Shown here: in pieces, positions 1 to 8,209 of the stretch | How the letters are laid out: the number at the start of each line of letters is the position of its first letter | Position numbering within the stretch: the first letter of the stretch is position 1 | Assembly (NCBI GenBank): GCA_020632955.1 | Contig: JACKEO010000014.1 | Span: 62,001 to 126,000 of the forward strand | DNA: 64,000 nt | Direction: 5' to 3' | Source: Alphaproteobacteria bacterium | Lineage (GTDB): Bacteria > Myxococcota_A > UBA796 > GCA-2862545 | Position numbers and translations under genes: made by a program | The notes under the pieces: model-generated | Told to the model about the DNA's origin: nothing | The model's input: the letters and a program-made list of their open reading frames with translations, nothing else | The model's database searches: none

Positions 1-843
1 GTAGGTGGGCACGCCGTGGCCCTCGCGCTCGCCGCGCAGCACGCCCTCGCCGTGGTCGGAGGTGATGACCACGAGCAGGTTCCGGGTGCGGCCGCGCGCC
101 TCGAGCGCGTCGAGCAGGCGCGCGAGCTCGTCGTCGTCGCGGCGGATGCTCCGGTCGTAGTTCTGGGCGGGCGTGCCGAGGAAGCCCAGGCTGGGGTGGG
201 GCACGTAGCTCCACCAGCCGAGCGGCGCGTGGGCGCCCACGTACAGGGCGTGGCCGAAGAAGGGCTCGCCCTCGGGCAGCGCGTCGATCATCCCGAGCAG
301 CTCGTCGCTCACCTGGCGACTGGGCACCTTGTCCTCGGGGTCGGGACGGTGACCGGTCATCGCGTCGGAGTCGACGAAGGCGTCGTAGCCCTGGCCGTAG
401 CCGAGGAAGGTGTGCTCGTTGGGGTTCGCGCTGACCCCCACGGTGCCGTAGCCGGCCGCGTCGAACCACTCCGCCACCGTCTGCGCTTCGGGCACCACCC
501 GGTACACGTCGGTGAAGGCGTGCTCGCGCGGCGGATCGATGCCCAGGGTGCGCGGCGTGAGGCTGGTCATCTGCGACGCCACGCTGGGCCGCGTCCACGC
601 GCCGGCGGGCACGGTGCGGCGGATGCGCACGCCGCCGTCGGCCAGGGCGTCCAGCGTGGGGGTGGTGGGCAGGTCGTAGCCCCAGGGCCCGGTGTGGTCG
701 GCCCGCACCGTGCAGAGCAGCAGCCACAGCACGCTCGTCTCGCCCAGGGCCAGGGGCGCGTCGGGATCGGTGGCCCACGGGCCGCGTGCGGGACGCCCAC
801 AGGCGGCGAGGCAGAGCAGGGCGGGCAGCAGCGCGCGGTGCAT
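1..843 (-). CDS. sulfatase/alkaline-phosphatase-superfamily lipoprotein, 3' end beyond window
   Basis: Partial gene: 281 codons are visible and the C-terminus lies past position 1. It starts MHRALLPALLCLAACG, a lipoprotein signal with lipobox LAAC, so the product is probably anchored outside the cytoplasm. The next block, LLCTVRADHTGPWGY, matches the first sulfatase motif (normally VVDTLRADHxGxYGY), followed by the catalytic-threonine region AGAWTRPSVAS and a late metal-binding block TSDHGEGV with GHG after it. The first metal-ligand Asp of the family is Cys here, a change of more than one base. The relative at 48314-50209 keeps the Asp. The fold assignment is secure; substrate and activity are unknown and the enzyme may be inactive. 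Confidence 0.85.
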   Translation of the reverse strand, partial: MHRALLPALLCLAACGRPARGPWATDPDAPLALGETSVLWLLLCTVRADHTGPWGYDLPTTPTLDALADGGVRIRRTVPAGAWTRPSVASQMTSLTPRTLGIDPPREHAFTDVYRVVPEAQTVAEWFDAAGYGTVGVSANPNEHTFLGYGQGYDAFVDSDAMTGHRPDPEDKVPSRQVSDELLGMIDALPEGEPFFGHALYVGAHAPLGWWSYVPHPSLGFLGTPAQNYDRSIRRDDDELARLLDALEARGRTRNLLVVITSDHGEGVLRGEREGHGVPTY

Positions 844-1017
844 GGGCGTCCGGATCGGGGCGGGGAGGGTAATCCGGTGCCACCGGGGAGGGTCGTCGGG
901 CGAGGCCGGGGCCCGACCGCGGGCTGAGTCCTGGAAAGTGGACTGTGGGCGCGACGCTCCTCCCATGCGACCGCGGACAGGTGGGGTGGTCCGGTCGGGG
1001 ACCCGGGGAGCGGATGC

Positions 1018-2562
1018 ATGGGACGCGGTCGCGTCGAACAGGTGGACGTGGTGATCGTCGGCGGGGGGCTGTCGGGCCTCGCGGCGGCCGATCTGCTCCA
1101 CCAACGGTCGCTGGCGGGCAGGTCCTCTGCCAGCTTCGTGGTCCTCGAGGCCGGCGATCGCCTCGGAGGGCGGGTGCTCACGGCCGAGGCGCCCGGGCAC
1201 TTCGGCTGGCTCGACATGGGGGGCGCCTTCTTCGCGGTCACCCAGCACCACGTGATGCGCATGGTCGATCGCTTCGGCCTGGTGATCGACCAGACCTACC
1301 TGCCCCAGGGGAAGTCGTGGCGGTTCCAGCTCGAGAGCGGCGAGGTGCTCGAGCTCCGCAGCGACGACCCCACCTCCTACCCGGGGGGGCTCCACACGCT
1401 GGAGGCGCTCGCGGTGCTCGACCGCCTCACCTGCCACGTGCGCTCCTCGCTCACGGAGCCGGAGGTCTCGCTGCGGGCCGAGCTGTTCGACCAGTGGTCG
1501 GTGGCCGACTTCATCGCCAACTACGCGATGTTCTCGCCCCAGGGCGAGCCGATGCACGACCACACGCGGCAGGCCTTCACGGTGTCGGTGCGCTCGGGCT
1601 TCAGCGCCGAGCCCCACCAGATCTCCTTCCTCTACCTGCTCCACTACGCGGCGCGCACCGGCTCCTACGCCATGCTCGCCGACATCCTGGGAGGTCCGCT
1701 GTCGGCGGAGGGCACGCGGCTCGCCTACGGTGCGGGCGATCTCGTGGCGGCGTTGCACGGCGCGCTGCCGCGGGGGGCGGTGCGGATGGGCGAGGCCGTG
1801 CAGCGCATCACGCAGGGGAAGGAGGGGTGCACGGTCACCACCCGCGACGGCACCTACACCTGCGGTCGGGTCATCGTGGCCACGGCGCCGCGCGACGCCT
1901 CGCAGGGCATCGTCTTCGACCCCCCGCTCGCGGCCACCCCGGGGGCCGAGCCCGCGGGTGCGCGCCGCGAGACGCTCACCGGCGCGGCCTTCATGGGACG
2001 CACGATCAAGGGCTTCCTGCTCTACCGCACCCCGTGGTGGCGCGACGTGGGCGACGGGCACACGGGCAACACGATGGCCACCCACGCCGACATCGATCGC
2101 TTCCCGCTCGACTGGGCCCTCGATCACGTCTGGGATCCGCCGGAGCCCGATCCGGCGCGGCCGGTGCCCCCGCATCCGAACGCCCTGATGACCTTCATCG
2201 TGGGGGAGGCGGCGAACCGCTGGGCGGGGCGCAGCCGCGAGGAGCGACGCGACGCGCTGTGCCGGCAGCTCGCCGACATCTACGGCACGCGGGCGGCGAT
2301 CGACGAGCTGCTGCCCGACACGCCCGCGCAGCCCTCCTACCTGGAACACGACTTCCACGGCGTGGGTCGCTTCGGGGGCTGCCCCTCGGCGTTGCTCCCG
2401 CCGCAGGTGTTCGCGGGGGTGCCCGGTGCGCTCGCGGCGCCGGTGGGCCGCGTGCACTTCGCGGGGAGCGAGTCGGCGGTCCAGTGGGCCGGGTACATGA
2501 ACGGGGCGCTGCAGTCCGGTCAGCGGGCGGCGGCCGAGGTCCTCACCCAGGGGGTGCGGTGA
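1018..2562 (+). CDS. FAD-dependent amine oxidase (flavin-containing monoamine oxidase family)
   Basis: The 514-residue protein opens with a Rossmann dinucleotide motif VVIVGGGLSGLAAADLL. This is followed by the second flavin motif LEAGDRLGGRV typical of monoamine and L-amino-acid oxidases, and it ends with the FAD-binding signature VHFAGSESAVQWAGYMNGAL. The family oxidises amines, polyamines or amino acids to imines with release of hydrogen peroxide; the substrate cannot be read from the sequence. No signal peptide is visible, so it is probably cytoplasmic. ATG 1018 follows a GGGGAG-like ribosome site. The stop overlaps the start of the next gene by one base (TGATG), so the two paralogues are translationally coupled. 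Confidence 0.9.
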   Translation: MGRGRVEQVDVVIVGGGLSGLAAADLLHQRSLAGRSSASFVVLEAGDRLGGRVLTAEAPGHFGWLDMGGAFFAVTQHHVMRMVDRFGLVIDQTYLPQGKSWRFQLESGEVLELRSDDPTSYPGGLHTLEALAVLDRLTCHVRSSLTEPEVSLRAELFDQWSVADFIANYAMFSPQGEPMHDHTRQAFTVSVRSGFSAEPHQISFLYLLHYAARTGSYAMLADILGGPLSAEGTRLAYGAGDLVAALHGALPRGAVRMGEAVQRITQGKEGCTVTTRDGTYTCGRVIVATAPRDASQGIVFDPPLAATPGAEPAGARRETLTGAAFMGRTIKGFLLYRTPWWRDVGDGHTGNTMATHADIDRFPLDWALDHVWDPPEPDPARPVPPHPNALMTFIVGEAANRWAGRSREERRDALCRQLADIYGTRAAIDELLPDTPAQPSYLEHDFHGVGRFGGCPSALLPPQVFAGVPGALAAPVGRVHFAGSESAVQWAGYMNGALQSGQRAAAEVLTQGVR

Positions 2563-4157
2563 TGGACGTGGTCGACGTCGACGTCGTGGTGATCGGGGGC
2601 GGCGTGCCCGGCCTGGCGGCGGTGCAGGCGCTGGCGCTCGCCGAGCGCAGCGTGCTGCTGGTCACGGAGGAGCTGGTGCTGGGCGAGGAGTGCGTCACGG
2701 CCGAGGCCTGGCAGGCCAGCCACGGCGCCGTCGATCTGGGCCTCACCTACTGGTCGCCCGCGCAGAACTACGCCTTCCAGGAGCTGGTCGAGAAGCAGCT
2801 CGAGCTGGTGGAGACCCAGCTGCCCTCCGACAAGGAGTGGGTCTTCGAGCTGCGCGACGGCACCCTCCACCACTCGCCGGGCGAGAAGGAGGTCTTCCCC
2901 GGCGGCGAGCTGGCCGATCGCCTGATCGACGAGCTCGACGACCTGTCGCTCCTCGTGGGGCTCGATCCGCGGCGCCCGCACCGGGCCCTCGATGCCGCCG
3001 AGCTCGATGCACACACCGTGGCGTCCTGGGTCGAGGCCTGGTTCGACCGCCAGCCCGATGCCGACGCCGTCCGTCGCGATCTGGTCCGCCAGTCGCTCGC
3101 GGCGGGTCTGCGGGCGGTCTTCGGCGCCGAGCTGCACGAGATCGGCATGCTCTACCTGCTCCACTACGGCGCCAGCGCCGGCACCTTCGGTTGGCTGGTG
3201 GTGCCCGTGGGGGCCTTCGCGGTGCGCTTCCGCGACGGCGCCCGGTCGCTCGTGGGGGCCTTCGAGGCGGCGCTCGGGCTGGGCACCCACGGTCCCCCGG
3301 TGTGGCGGGGCGTCCAGGTGGAGGCCGTCCGCCACCTGTCCACCGGCGTCGAGGTCCAGGTGCGCGGGCTGCCGCTCGTGCGCGCCCAGCGCGCCATCGT
3401 CGCGGGTCCCCCCGCCTCCTGGCCCGATCTGCCGATCACCTTCGACGACCCCGCGCTCGCCTCGCAGTGGGCTGCCCGCCTCGCGCTCGCCCGCGAGGTG
3501 CGGCACGGGCGCTGCATCCGCGCCTTCGTCAGCTTCAGGTCGCCCTTCTGGCTGGAGGCGGGGCTCCAGGCCACCGTGCTCGCCACCCGGGAGCCCGCGG
3601 CGGGGCCCATCGCGTGGACCCTCGACCACAGCTGGCCCGAAGGCCATCCGCAGGCGCCGTCGCATCCCTACGTGGTGGCGTGCAACCTGAGCGGGGCCTA
3701 CGCCGACCACTGGCGCGTGCGCACCCGGGCCGACCGCCGCGAGGCGGTGATCGCCCAGCTCGAGCGCATCCTCGGTCCACGAACCCGGCAGGAGCTCGTC
3801 GACGACGGCCTCGACTACCTCGAGAACCTCGACCAGCCGGGCGGCAGCATCGTCGGCACGGCGCCGGTGATCGGCGCAGGCGTCCTCACGCGACTCGGGT
3901 CCGCCTTCGAGCTGCTGGGCGACGAGGTCGGTCGCCTCGGCGTGGCATCGCGGGTCCTCGCCGAGCAGTGGTCGGGCACGCTGGAGGGCGCGCTCCACGC
4001 GGGCGATCGGGCCGGCACCCGTGCGGCGCGAGCGCTCGACACGCCGCTGCTGCCCACGCCGGGCGGCCCCGTCGCCCAGGCTGCCGCCGGCGCCATGCCC
4101 CTGCGGCGCCCGGTGGTCCGCTGCCCCGCCCGTGGCAGGCGCTCGCGTCGATCCTGA
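2562..4157 (+). CDS. degenerate FAD amine-oxidase paralogue, partner of the upstream gene
   Basis: The 531-residue product shares the order and several blocks of the upstream oxidase. It has an N-terminal VVVIGGGVPGLAAVQAL, a middle block IGMLYLLHYGASAGT matching ISFLYLLHYAARTGS upstream, and a C-terminal LEGALHAGDRAG matching MNGALQSGQRA. The E-x-x-x-R-x-GGR flavin motif is replaced by an unrelated segment around residues 30-50, and the conserved FAGSE block near the end is gone. I infer a tandem duplication in which this copy has lost part of the flavin site, perhaps serving as a non-catalytic subunit. ATG 2562 is set by the TGATG junction. The gene ends 6 bases before the convergent kinase gene. 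Confidence 0.8.
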   Translation: MDVVDVDVVVIGGGVPGLAAVQALALAERSVLLVTEELVLGEECVTAEAWQASHGAVDLGLTYWSPAQNYAFQELVEKQLELVETQLPSDKEWVFELRDGTLHHSPGEKEVFPGGELADRLIDELDDLSLLVGLDPRRPHRALDAAELDAHTVASWVEAWFDRQPDADAVRRDLVRQSLAAGLRAVFGAELHEIGMLYLLHYGASAGTFGWLVVPVGAFAVRFRDGARSLVGAFEAALGLGTHGPPVWRGVQVEAVRHLSTGVEVQVRGLPLVRAQRAIVAGPPASWPDLPITFDDPALASQWAARLALAREVRHGRCIRAFVSFRSPFWLEAGLQATVLATREPAAGPIAWTLDHSWPEGHPQAPSHPYVVACNLSGAYADHWRVRTRADRREAVIAQLERILGPRTRQELVDDGLDYLENLDQPGGSIVGTAPVIGAGVLTRLGSAFELLGDEVGRLGVASRVLAEQWSGTLEGALHAGDRAGTRAARALDTPLLPTPGGPVAQAAAGAMPLRRPVVRCPARGRRSRRS

Positions 4158-4163
4158 TCCCGG

Positions 4164-7100
4164 TCAGGGCCAGGACGGCAGCTGCCGGTCCTCCCAGGCG
4201 TCGGGGTCGGGGCGCATCGCGCGGGCGAGCGTGGGCGCGCCCCACAGGGTCCACGCCTCGCGTGCCGACTCCCAGGCCCTGCGGGCGCGCGCCGGGTCGT
4301 GGGGGGCGTGGAAGCGCGCCGCCGCCTCGCAGGCCGTGGCGAGGTGGTGCAGCACGGCCTGCTCGGAGGCCCCCTGGATCGCCGCGTCGTAGTGGCGCGT
4401 GGCGACGCGCGCTCGGCCCGCCAGACGTGCCTCCTCCGCGAGGACCAGCTCCAGGGCGTGCTGGTAGTTCATCGGTGCGCGGCGAGCCCAGGCCGCGAGA
4501 CGGCGTCGCGCGGCGCGCGCGCGTCGCAGGCAGCCGCGGCGCGAGGCGCCGTGGGCGCGCGTGGCGGCGGCCAGCTCGACGAGGGCGGTGAAGAACCACA
4601 GCTCCGGGTCGTTCGAGGTGCCGTCCAGGGCCTTCGCGTCGCGCACGGCGTGGGCGGTGGAGGCCAGCGCGCCGTCGAGGTCGCCGAACCAGTACTGCAG
4701 CGTGGCGAGGAAGCCGTGGAGGGAGCCGAGGTTGGCGCGGTCGGACCCGCGCTCCGCGGCGAGCACGGCGGGGGCGTCGAAGTGGTGGCCGCGGAGGGTC
4801 CAGGGCGGGCTGGTGGTGTCCAGGCCGCGCAGGCTCGCGCACAGCTGCTGCAGCCGCGTGAGATCGGCGCGGGTGCGGGCCTGACCGACCCGGGGGAGCA
4901 GCGACACGAGGCCGTCGACCACCGGCTGGAGCTCGGGCAGGGGCTCGCCGGCGAACCAGAGGTTGTAGGCCCGCACCGTGGCGCAGGTGCCGGCCCACTC
5001 GAGGTCGCCCACCTCCACGCCGGCGCGGAAGCCCCGCTCGAGGTGCGGCAGGGTGTCGCGCAGCGGGCGCTGGCCGTGCACCAGGAAGACGCCCACCACG
5101 CCCTCGGTGGCGGCGCGCTGCGATCGCGCGTCCAGGCGATCCAGCACCCTCAGGGCCACGCGACCATAGGCGGCGCCGCGATCGCTCCGACCGAAGGCGA
5201 GCACCTGGAGGATCCCGAAGGCCGCCCAGGCCACCGCGCTCTCGGGAGCGTTGCCGTGCTGCAGCGTGGTGCGGACCATCTGCAGGATCAGCAGCGGGAA
5301 CAGGTCGGGCTCCGCCACGAAGCAGGCCGTCAGCGAGCTCCGCAACAGGCGCATCGTGGCCAGCGCGCCCGGATCCTCCATCGTGGGCAGGTCCGCGAGC
5401 GCCTCGGGGGGGGTGCTCCGCAGGGCCCAGGCCACCCTCGCCAGCGCCAGGGGCACGTCCAGGGGACCGGGCCGGGCGGGCAGGGAGACCCCGAGCTGGC
5501 GGAGCGCGGCCCGCGCGACGTCGAGGGCCTCGTCCATCCGCTGCTGCGCGAACAGGGCCTGCAGGCGGACGCCCACGGCGATCAGGTCGACCTCGGCCTC
5601 CCCGCCGTCGGCCGCGTCCTCCACGAGGGCCAGGGCCTCCTCGAAGCGGGCGTCGAACGAGAGCGCCCGCGCGCGTTCCACGCGCACCCGTCGGCGGCTG
5701 GCGGCGTCGGCCATGCACGGCTCGGCCTGGGCGAGCAGGGTGGCGGCGGTGGCGAAGGCACGCGCCCCGTGCGCCAGACGTCCCGCCCCGAGGAGCAGGC
5801 GGCCGAGGCGGGCCTCCGGCATGCCCCGCGGGTCGAGCTCGGCCACGGCGAGCAGGTGTCCGACGTAGCCGAGGGCGGTGGGCAGGGTGTCGGCGGCGAG
5901 GGGAGCGTCCTCGGCACCGTCGGCTGCGGAGGAGAGGGCCTGCACCGACGCGGGGTCGTAGCGTTCGATGTCCGCCGCGTACGCCAGGTGCAGCTCCACC
6001 TGCTGCACCCCGTCGAGCTCGGCGACGACCGCTTCGCGGATGCGGTCGTGGTAGACCTCCACCCGGTGCCGGCCGTGCATCCGGAGCAGGCGGACGTTCT
6101 GGAGACGGACGAGCGCGCCGGCGGCGTCGGGCCCGGCGTGGGCGATGCGCCGCACCCGCTCGGTGGTGGGGGCTCCACGGGCCACGGCGGTGGCCAGCAG
6201 CACGCTGCGGTCGCTCGGGTCCAGCGCGTCGATGCGGCTGCGCAGCACCTCCTCCACGGACTGGTCGGCGTGGGCCCTGCCGTAGCGGAGGGTCTGCTCC
6301 AGCACGAAGGGGTTGCCACGCGTCTCGGCCATCAGGCGCTCGATGGCGCTGTCGGTCCACTCGTCCGCGTCGCCGCGCAGGCGCTCGGCCAGGCGTCCGG
6401 CCTCGGCGGTCGACAGGGCGTGCACGGGGATGCGCTCGACGCGCGCGCCGAGGTCGGCCTCGTCGAACACCGGGAGGAGCTCGCTCGCGTCGGCCTCCTG
6501 GGTCCGGTAGGTCCCCACCACGAGCAGCGGGGGTGGGTCCGGTGCGGCCAGCAGCACGCGGAGCACCTGGGCCGAGTCGCGGTCTCCCCACTGGAGGTCG
6601 TCCACGGCGAGCACCACCGGACGCGCGGCGGCGAGGGTGGCCAGCACCCGCCGCAACGCCTCGAAGGCCCGGGTGCGCACGGCCCCGGGGTCGAGGGCGG
6701 TGCTGTCGCCGCCCTCCCGGGGCACCACGCCCTCCAGCACCGGGAAGACCCGGGCCAGCTCGTCCAGGCCGTCGATCTGCAGAGGGGGGGCGCCGCGCGC
6801 CTGGTCCGCCTCGAGGACGCGCGCCAGGGCGTCGACGATGCGGTCCATCGCGTTGAAGGGGAGGGACTCGCGGTGGTGGCAGCGGCCTGCGAGCACCAGC
6901 GCCCCCTGGCCCTGCACCGCGCGCTCCAGGAAGCGGGCGAGGACCGCGGACTTGCCGATGCCGCTCTCGCCGTGCACCAGCACCACGCGGGCCTCGCCGT
7001 CGCCTCCCGCTTCGGTGGTGCGGGTGGCGTCCAGTGCCCGCTGGAGCTGGGTGAGCTCCTGCTCGCGGCCCACGAACTGGTCGCGGGTGACCGTGGCGGG

Positions 7101-8048
7101 CGGGCGGGCAGGTCCTGCCTGGGCCCAGGCGAGGATCGCGTCGCCGTCGAGGCGCTCGTCCGGGTCGCGTGCGAGCAGGCCCACGCACAGCGCATCCAGC
7201 TCGGCCGGGATGTCCGGGTCCCAGGTGGACGGAGGGGGCGGGCGCCGCTCCATGCGCGACAGGAAGAGGTCGGTGAGGGTGCCGGCGTGGGGATGGCGAC
7301 CGGTGAGGGCGCCGTGGAGCATCACCCCCACGGCGTACCAGTCCGCGGCGAAGCCCACCGGGTCGCCTCGGAGCATCTCGGGCGCCACGTACAGCGGCGT
7401 GCCCTCGATGCCGCCCACCACGAGGTCGGGGCGATGGCCGAGGTCGCGGGTGAGGCCGAAGTCCAGCACCACGGCGCGGCCCCCGGGCTCCACCAGCGCG
7501 TTCGGCGGCTTCATGTCGAAGTGCAGCTTGCCGTGCTGGTGCAGCGCTTGCAGGCCCAGCGCCAGCTGCCCCAGGGTGGTGCGCAGGCGGGCCAGCCGGG
7601 CGGCGAGGGGCGCCATGGGGATGCCGATGTCCGCGGGCAGCTCTCCCCAGCTCGTCGCGTCGAGGCTGCGCATGGTCAGCTCCCGGCGCCGCCACGTGGC
7701 GTCGAAGCGCGACAGGTCAGGGGGCACGTCGGTGCGGCGGCCCGCCACCAATGCGTCGGTGACGAAGTCGAGACCGTCGATGGCCTCCATCGTGACCACC
7801 ACCTCGTCCCCGGCCTGCAGCAGCTCGTAGAGCTGCACGAGGTTGGGGTGGGTGACGTCGGCGAGGACCCGGAACTCGGCCTTCAGGCGACGGATCTCCG
7901 CCGCCTTCCGGTGGCGCAGCACCTTCACGGCGACGTCGAGACCCTGGGTGCGGTCGCGCGCGAGGAGCACCTCGCCCATGCTGCCCTGGCCGAGCAGGCG
8001 CAGCACCACGAAGCGCGTCGGATCGAGCTCGATCGGGCGGGTGGACAC
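4164..8048 (-). CDS. Ser/Thr protein kinase fused to AAA-type ATPase and helical sensor region
   Basis: About 1,294 residues. The N-terminal kinase domain has a glycine loop LGQGSMGEV, catalytic lysine block VAVKVL, catalytic loop LHFDMKPPNALV (HFD in place of the usual HRD, with Asp, Lys and Asn all kept), metal motif DFG and activation-segment end GTPLYVAPEM. It is followed by an ATPase domain with Walker A GESGIGKS near residue 365 and by about 700 residues of Ala/Leu-rich helical, TPR-like sequence. This is the architecture of PknK-like or MalT-like signalling ATPases common in myxobacteria. A longer reading starts at GTG 8147. I prefer GTG 8048 because it has GGGGAG upstream and a good promoter lies between the two starts. 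Confidence 0.88.
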   Translation of the reverse strand: MSTRPIELDPTRFVVLRLLGQGSMGEVLLARDRTQGLDVAVKVLRHRKAAEIRRLKAEFRVLADVTHPNLVQLYELLQAGDEVVVTMEAIDGLDFVTDALVAGRRTDVPPDLSRFDATWRRRELTMRSLDATSWGELPADIGIPMAPLAARLARLRTTLGQLALGLQALHQHGKLHFDMKPPNALVEPGGRAVVLDFGLTRDLGHRPDLVVGGIEGTPLYVAPEMLRGDPVGFAADWYAVGVMLHGALTGRHPHAGTLTDLFLSRMERRPPPPSTWDPDIPAELDALCVGLLARDPDERLDGDAILAWAQAGPARPPATVTRDQFVGREQELTQLQRALDATRTTEAGGDGEARVVLVHGESGIGKSAVLARFLERAVQGQGALVLAGRCHHRESLPFNAMDRIVDALARVLEADQARGAPPLQIDGLDELARVFPVLEGVVPREGGDSTALDPGAVRTRAFEALRRVLATLAAARPVVLAVDDLQWGDRDSAQVLRVLLAAPDPPPLLVVGTYRTQEADASELLPVFDEADLGARVERIPVHALSTAEAGRLAERLRGDADEWTDSAIERLMAETRGNPFVLEQTLRYGRAHADQSVEEVLRSRIDALDPSDRSVLLATAVARGAPTTERVRRIAHAGPDAAGALVRLQNVRLLRMHGRHRVEVYHDRIREAVVAELDGVQQVELHLAYAADIERYDPASVQALSSAADGAEDAPLAADTLPTALGYVGHLLAVAELDPRGMPEARLGRLLLGAGRLAHGARAFATAATLLAQAEPCMADAASRRRVRVERARALSFDARFEEALALVEDAADGGEAEVDLIAVGVRLQALFAQQRMDEALDVARAALRQLGVSLPARPGPLDVPLALARVAWALRSTPPEALADLPTMEDPGALATMRLLRSSLTACFVAEPDLFPLLILQMVRTTLQHGNAPESAVAWAAFGILQVLAFGRSDRGAAYGRVALRVLDRLDARSQRAATEGVVGVFLVHGQRPLRDTLPHLERGFRAGVEVGDLEWAGTCATVRAYNLWFAGEPLPELQPVVDGLVSLLPRVGQARTRADLTRLQQLCASLRGLDTTSPPWTLRGHHFDAPAVLAAERGSDRANLGSLHGFLATLQYWFGDLDGALASTAHAVRDAKALDGTSNDPELWFFTALVELAAATRAHGASRRGCLRRARAARRRLAAWARRAPMNYQHALELVLAEEARLAGRARVATRHYDAAIQGASEQAVLHHLATACEAAARFHAPHDPARARRAWESAREAWTLWGAPTLARAMRPDPDAWEDRQLPSWP

Positions 8049-8093
8049 GGTGTGGCGGCTCCCCGGGCCCAGAGGCGGGCCGGGCGGTGCGGC

Positions 8094-8120
8094 ATCATAC
8101 CGGGTGTCGCGTGTACGCAA
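8094..8120 (-). promoter_or_regulatory. candidate sigma70-type promoter of the kinase-ATPase gene
   Basis: Read on the minus strand: TTGCGT (8120-8115), 15 bases, TATGAT (8099-8094). The -10 box differs from TATAAT at one position and stands out in this GC-rich setting; the spacing is short. Transcription would begin near 8086, inside the longest possible reading of the kinase gene, which favours translation start 8048. Prediction only. Confidence 0.4.
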
Positions 8121-8209
8121 CCCCCAAGTTGCCACCACCTCGGTCACGGCAACCGGCAGCGGGGCCGCACGTGCCGTGGTCGCAGCCTCGGGCCGGGGGG
8201 CGCCCGGGG

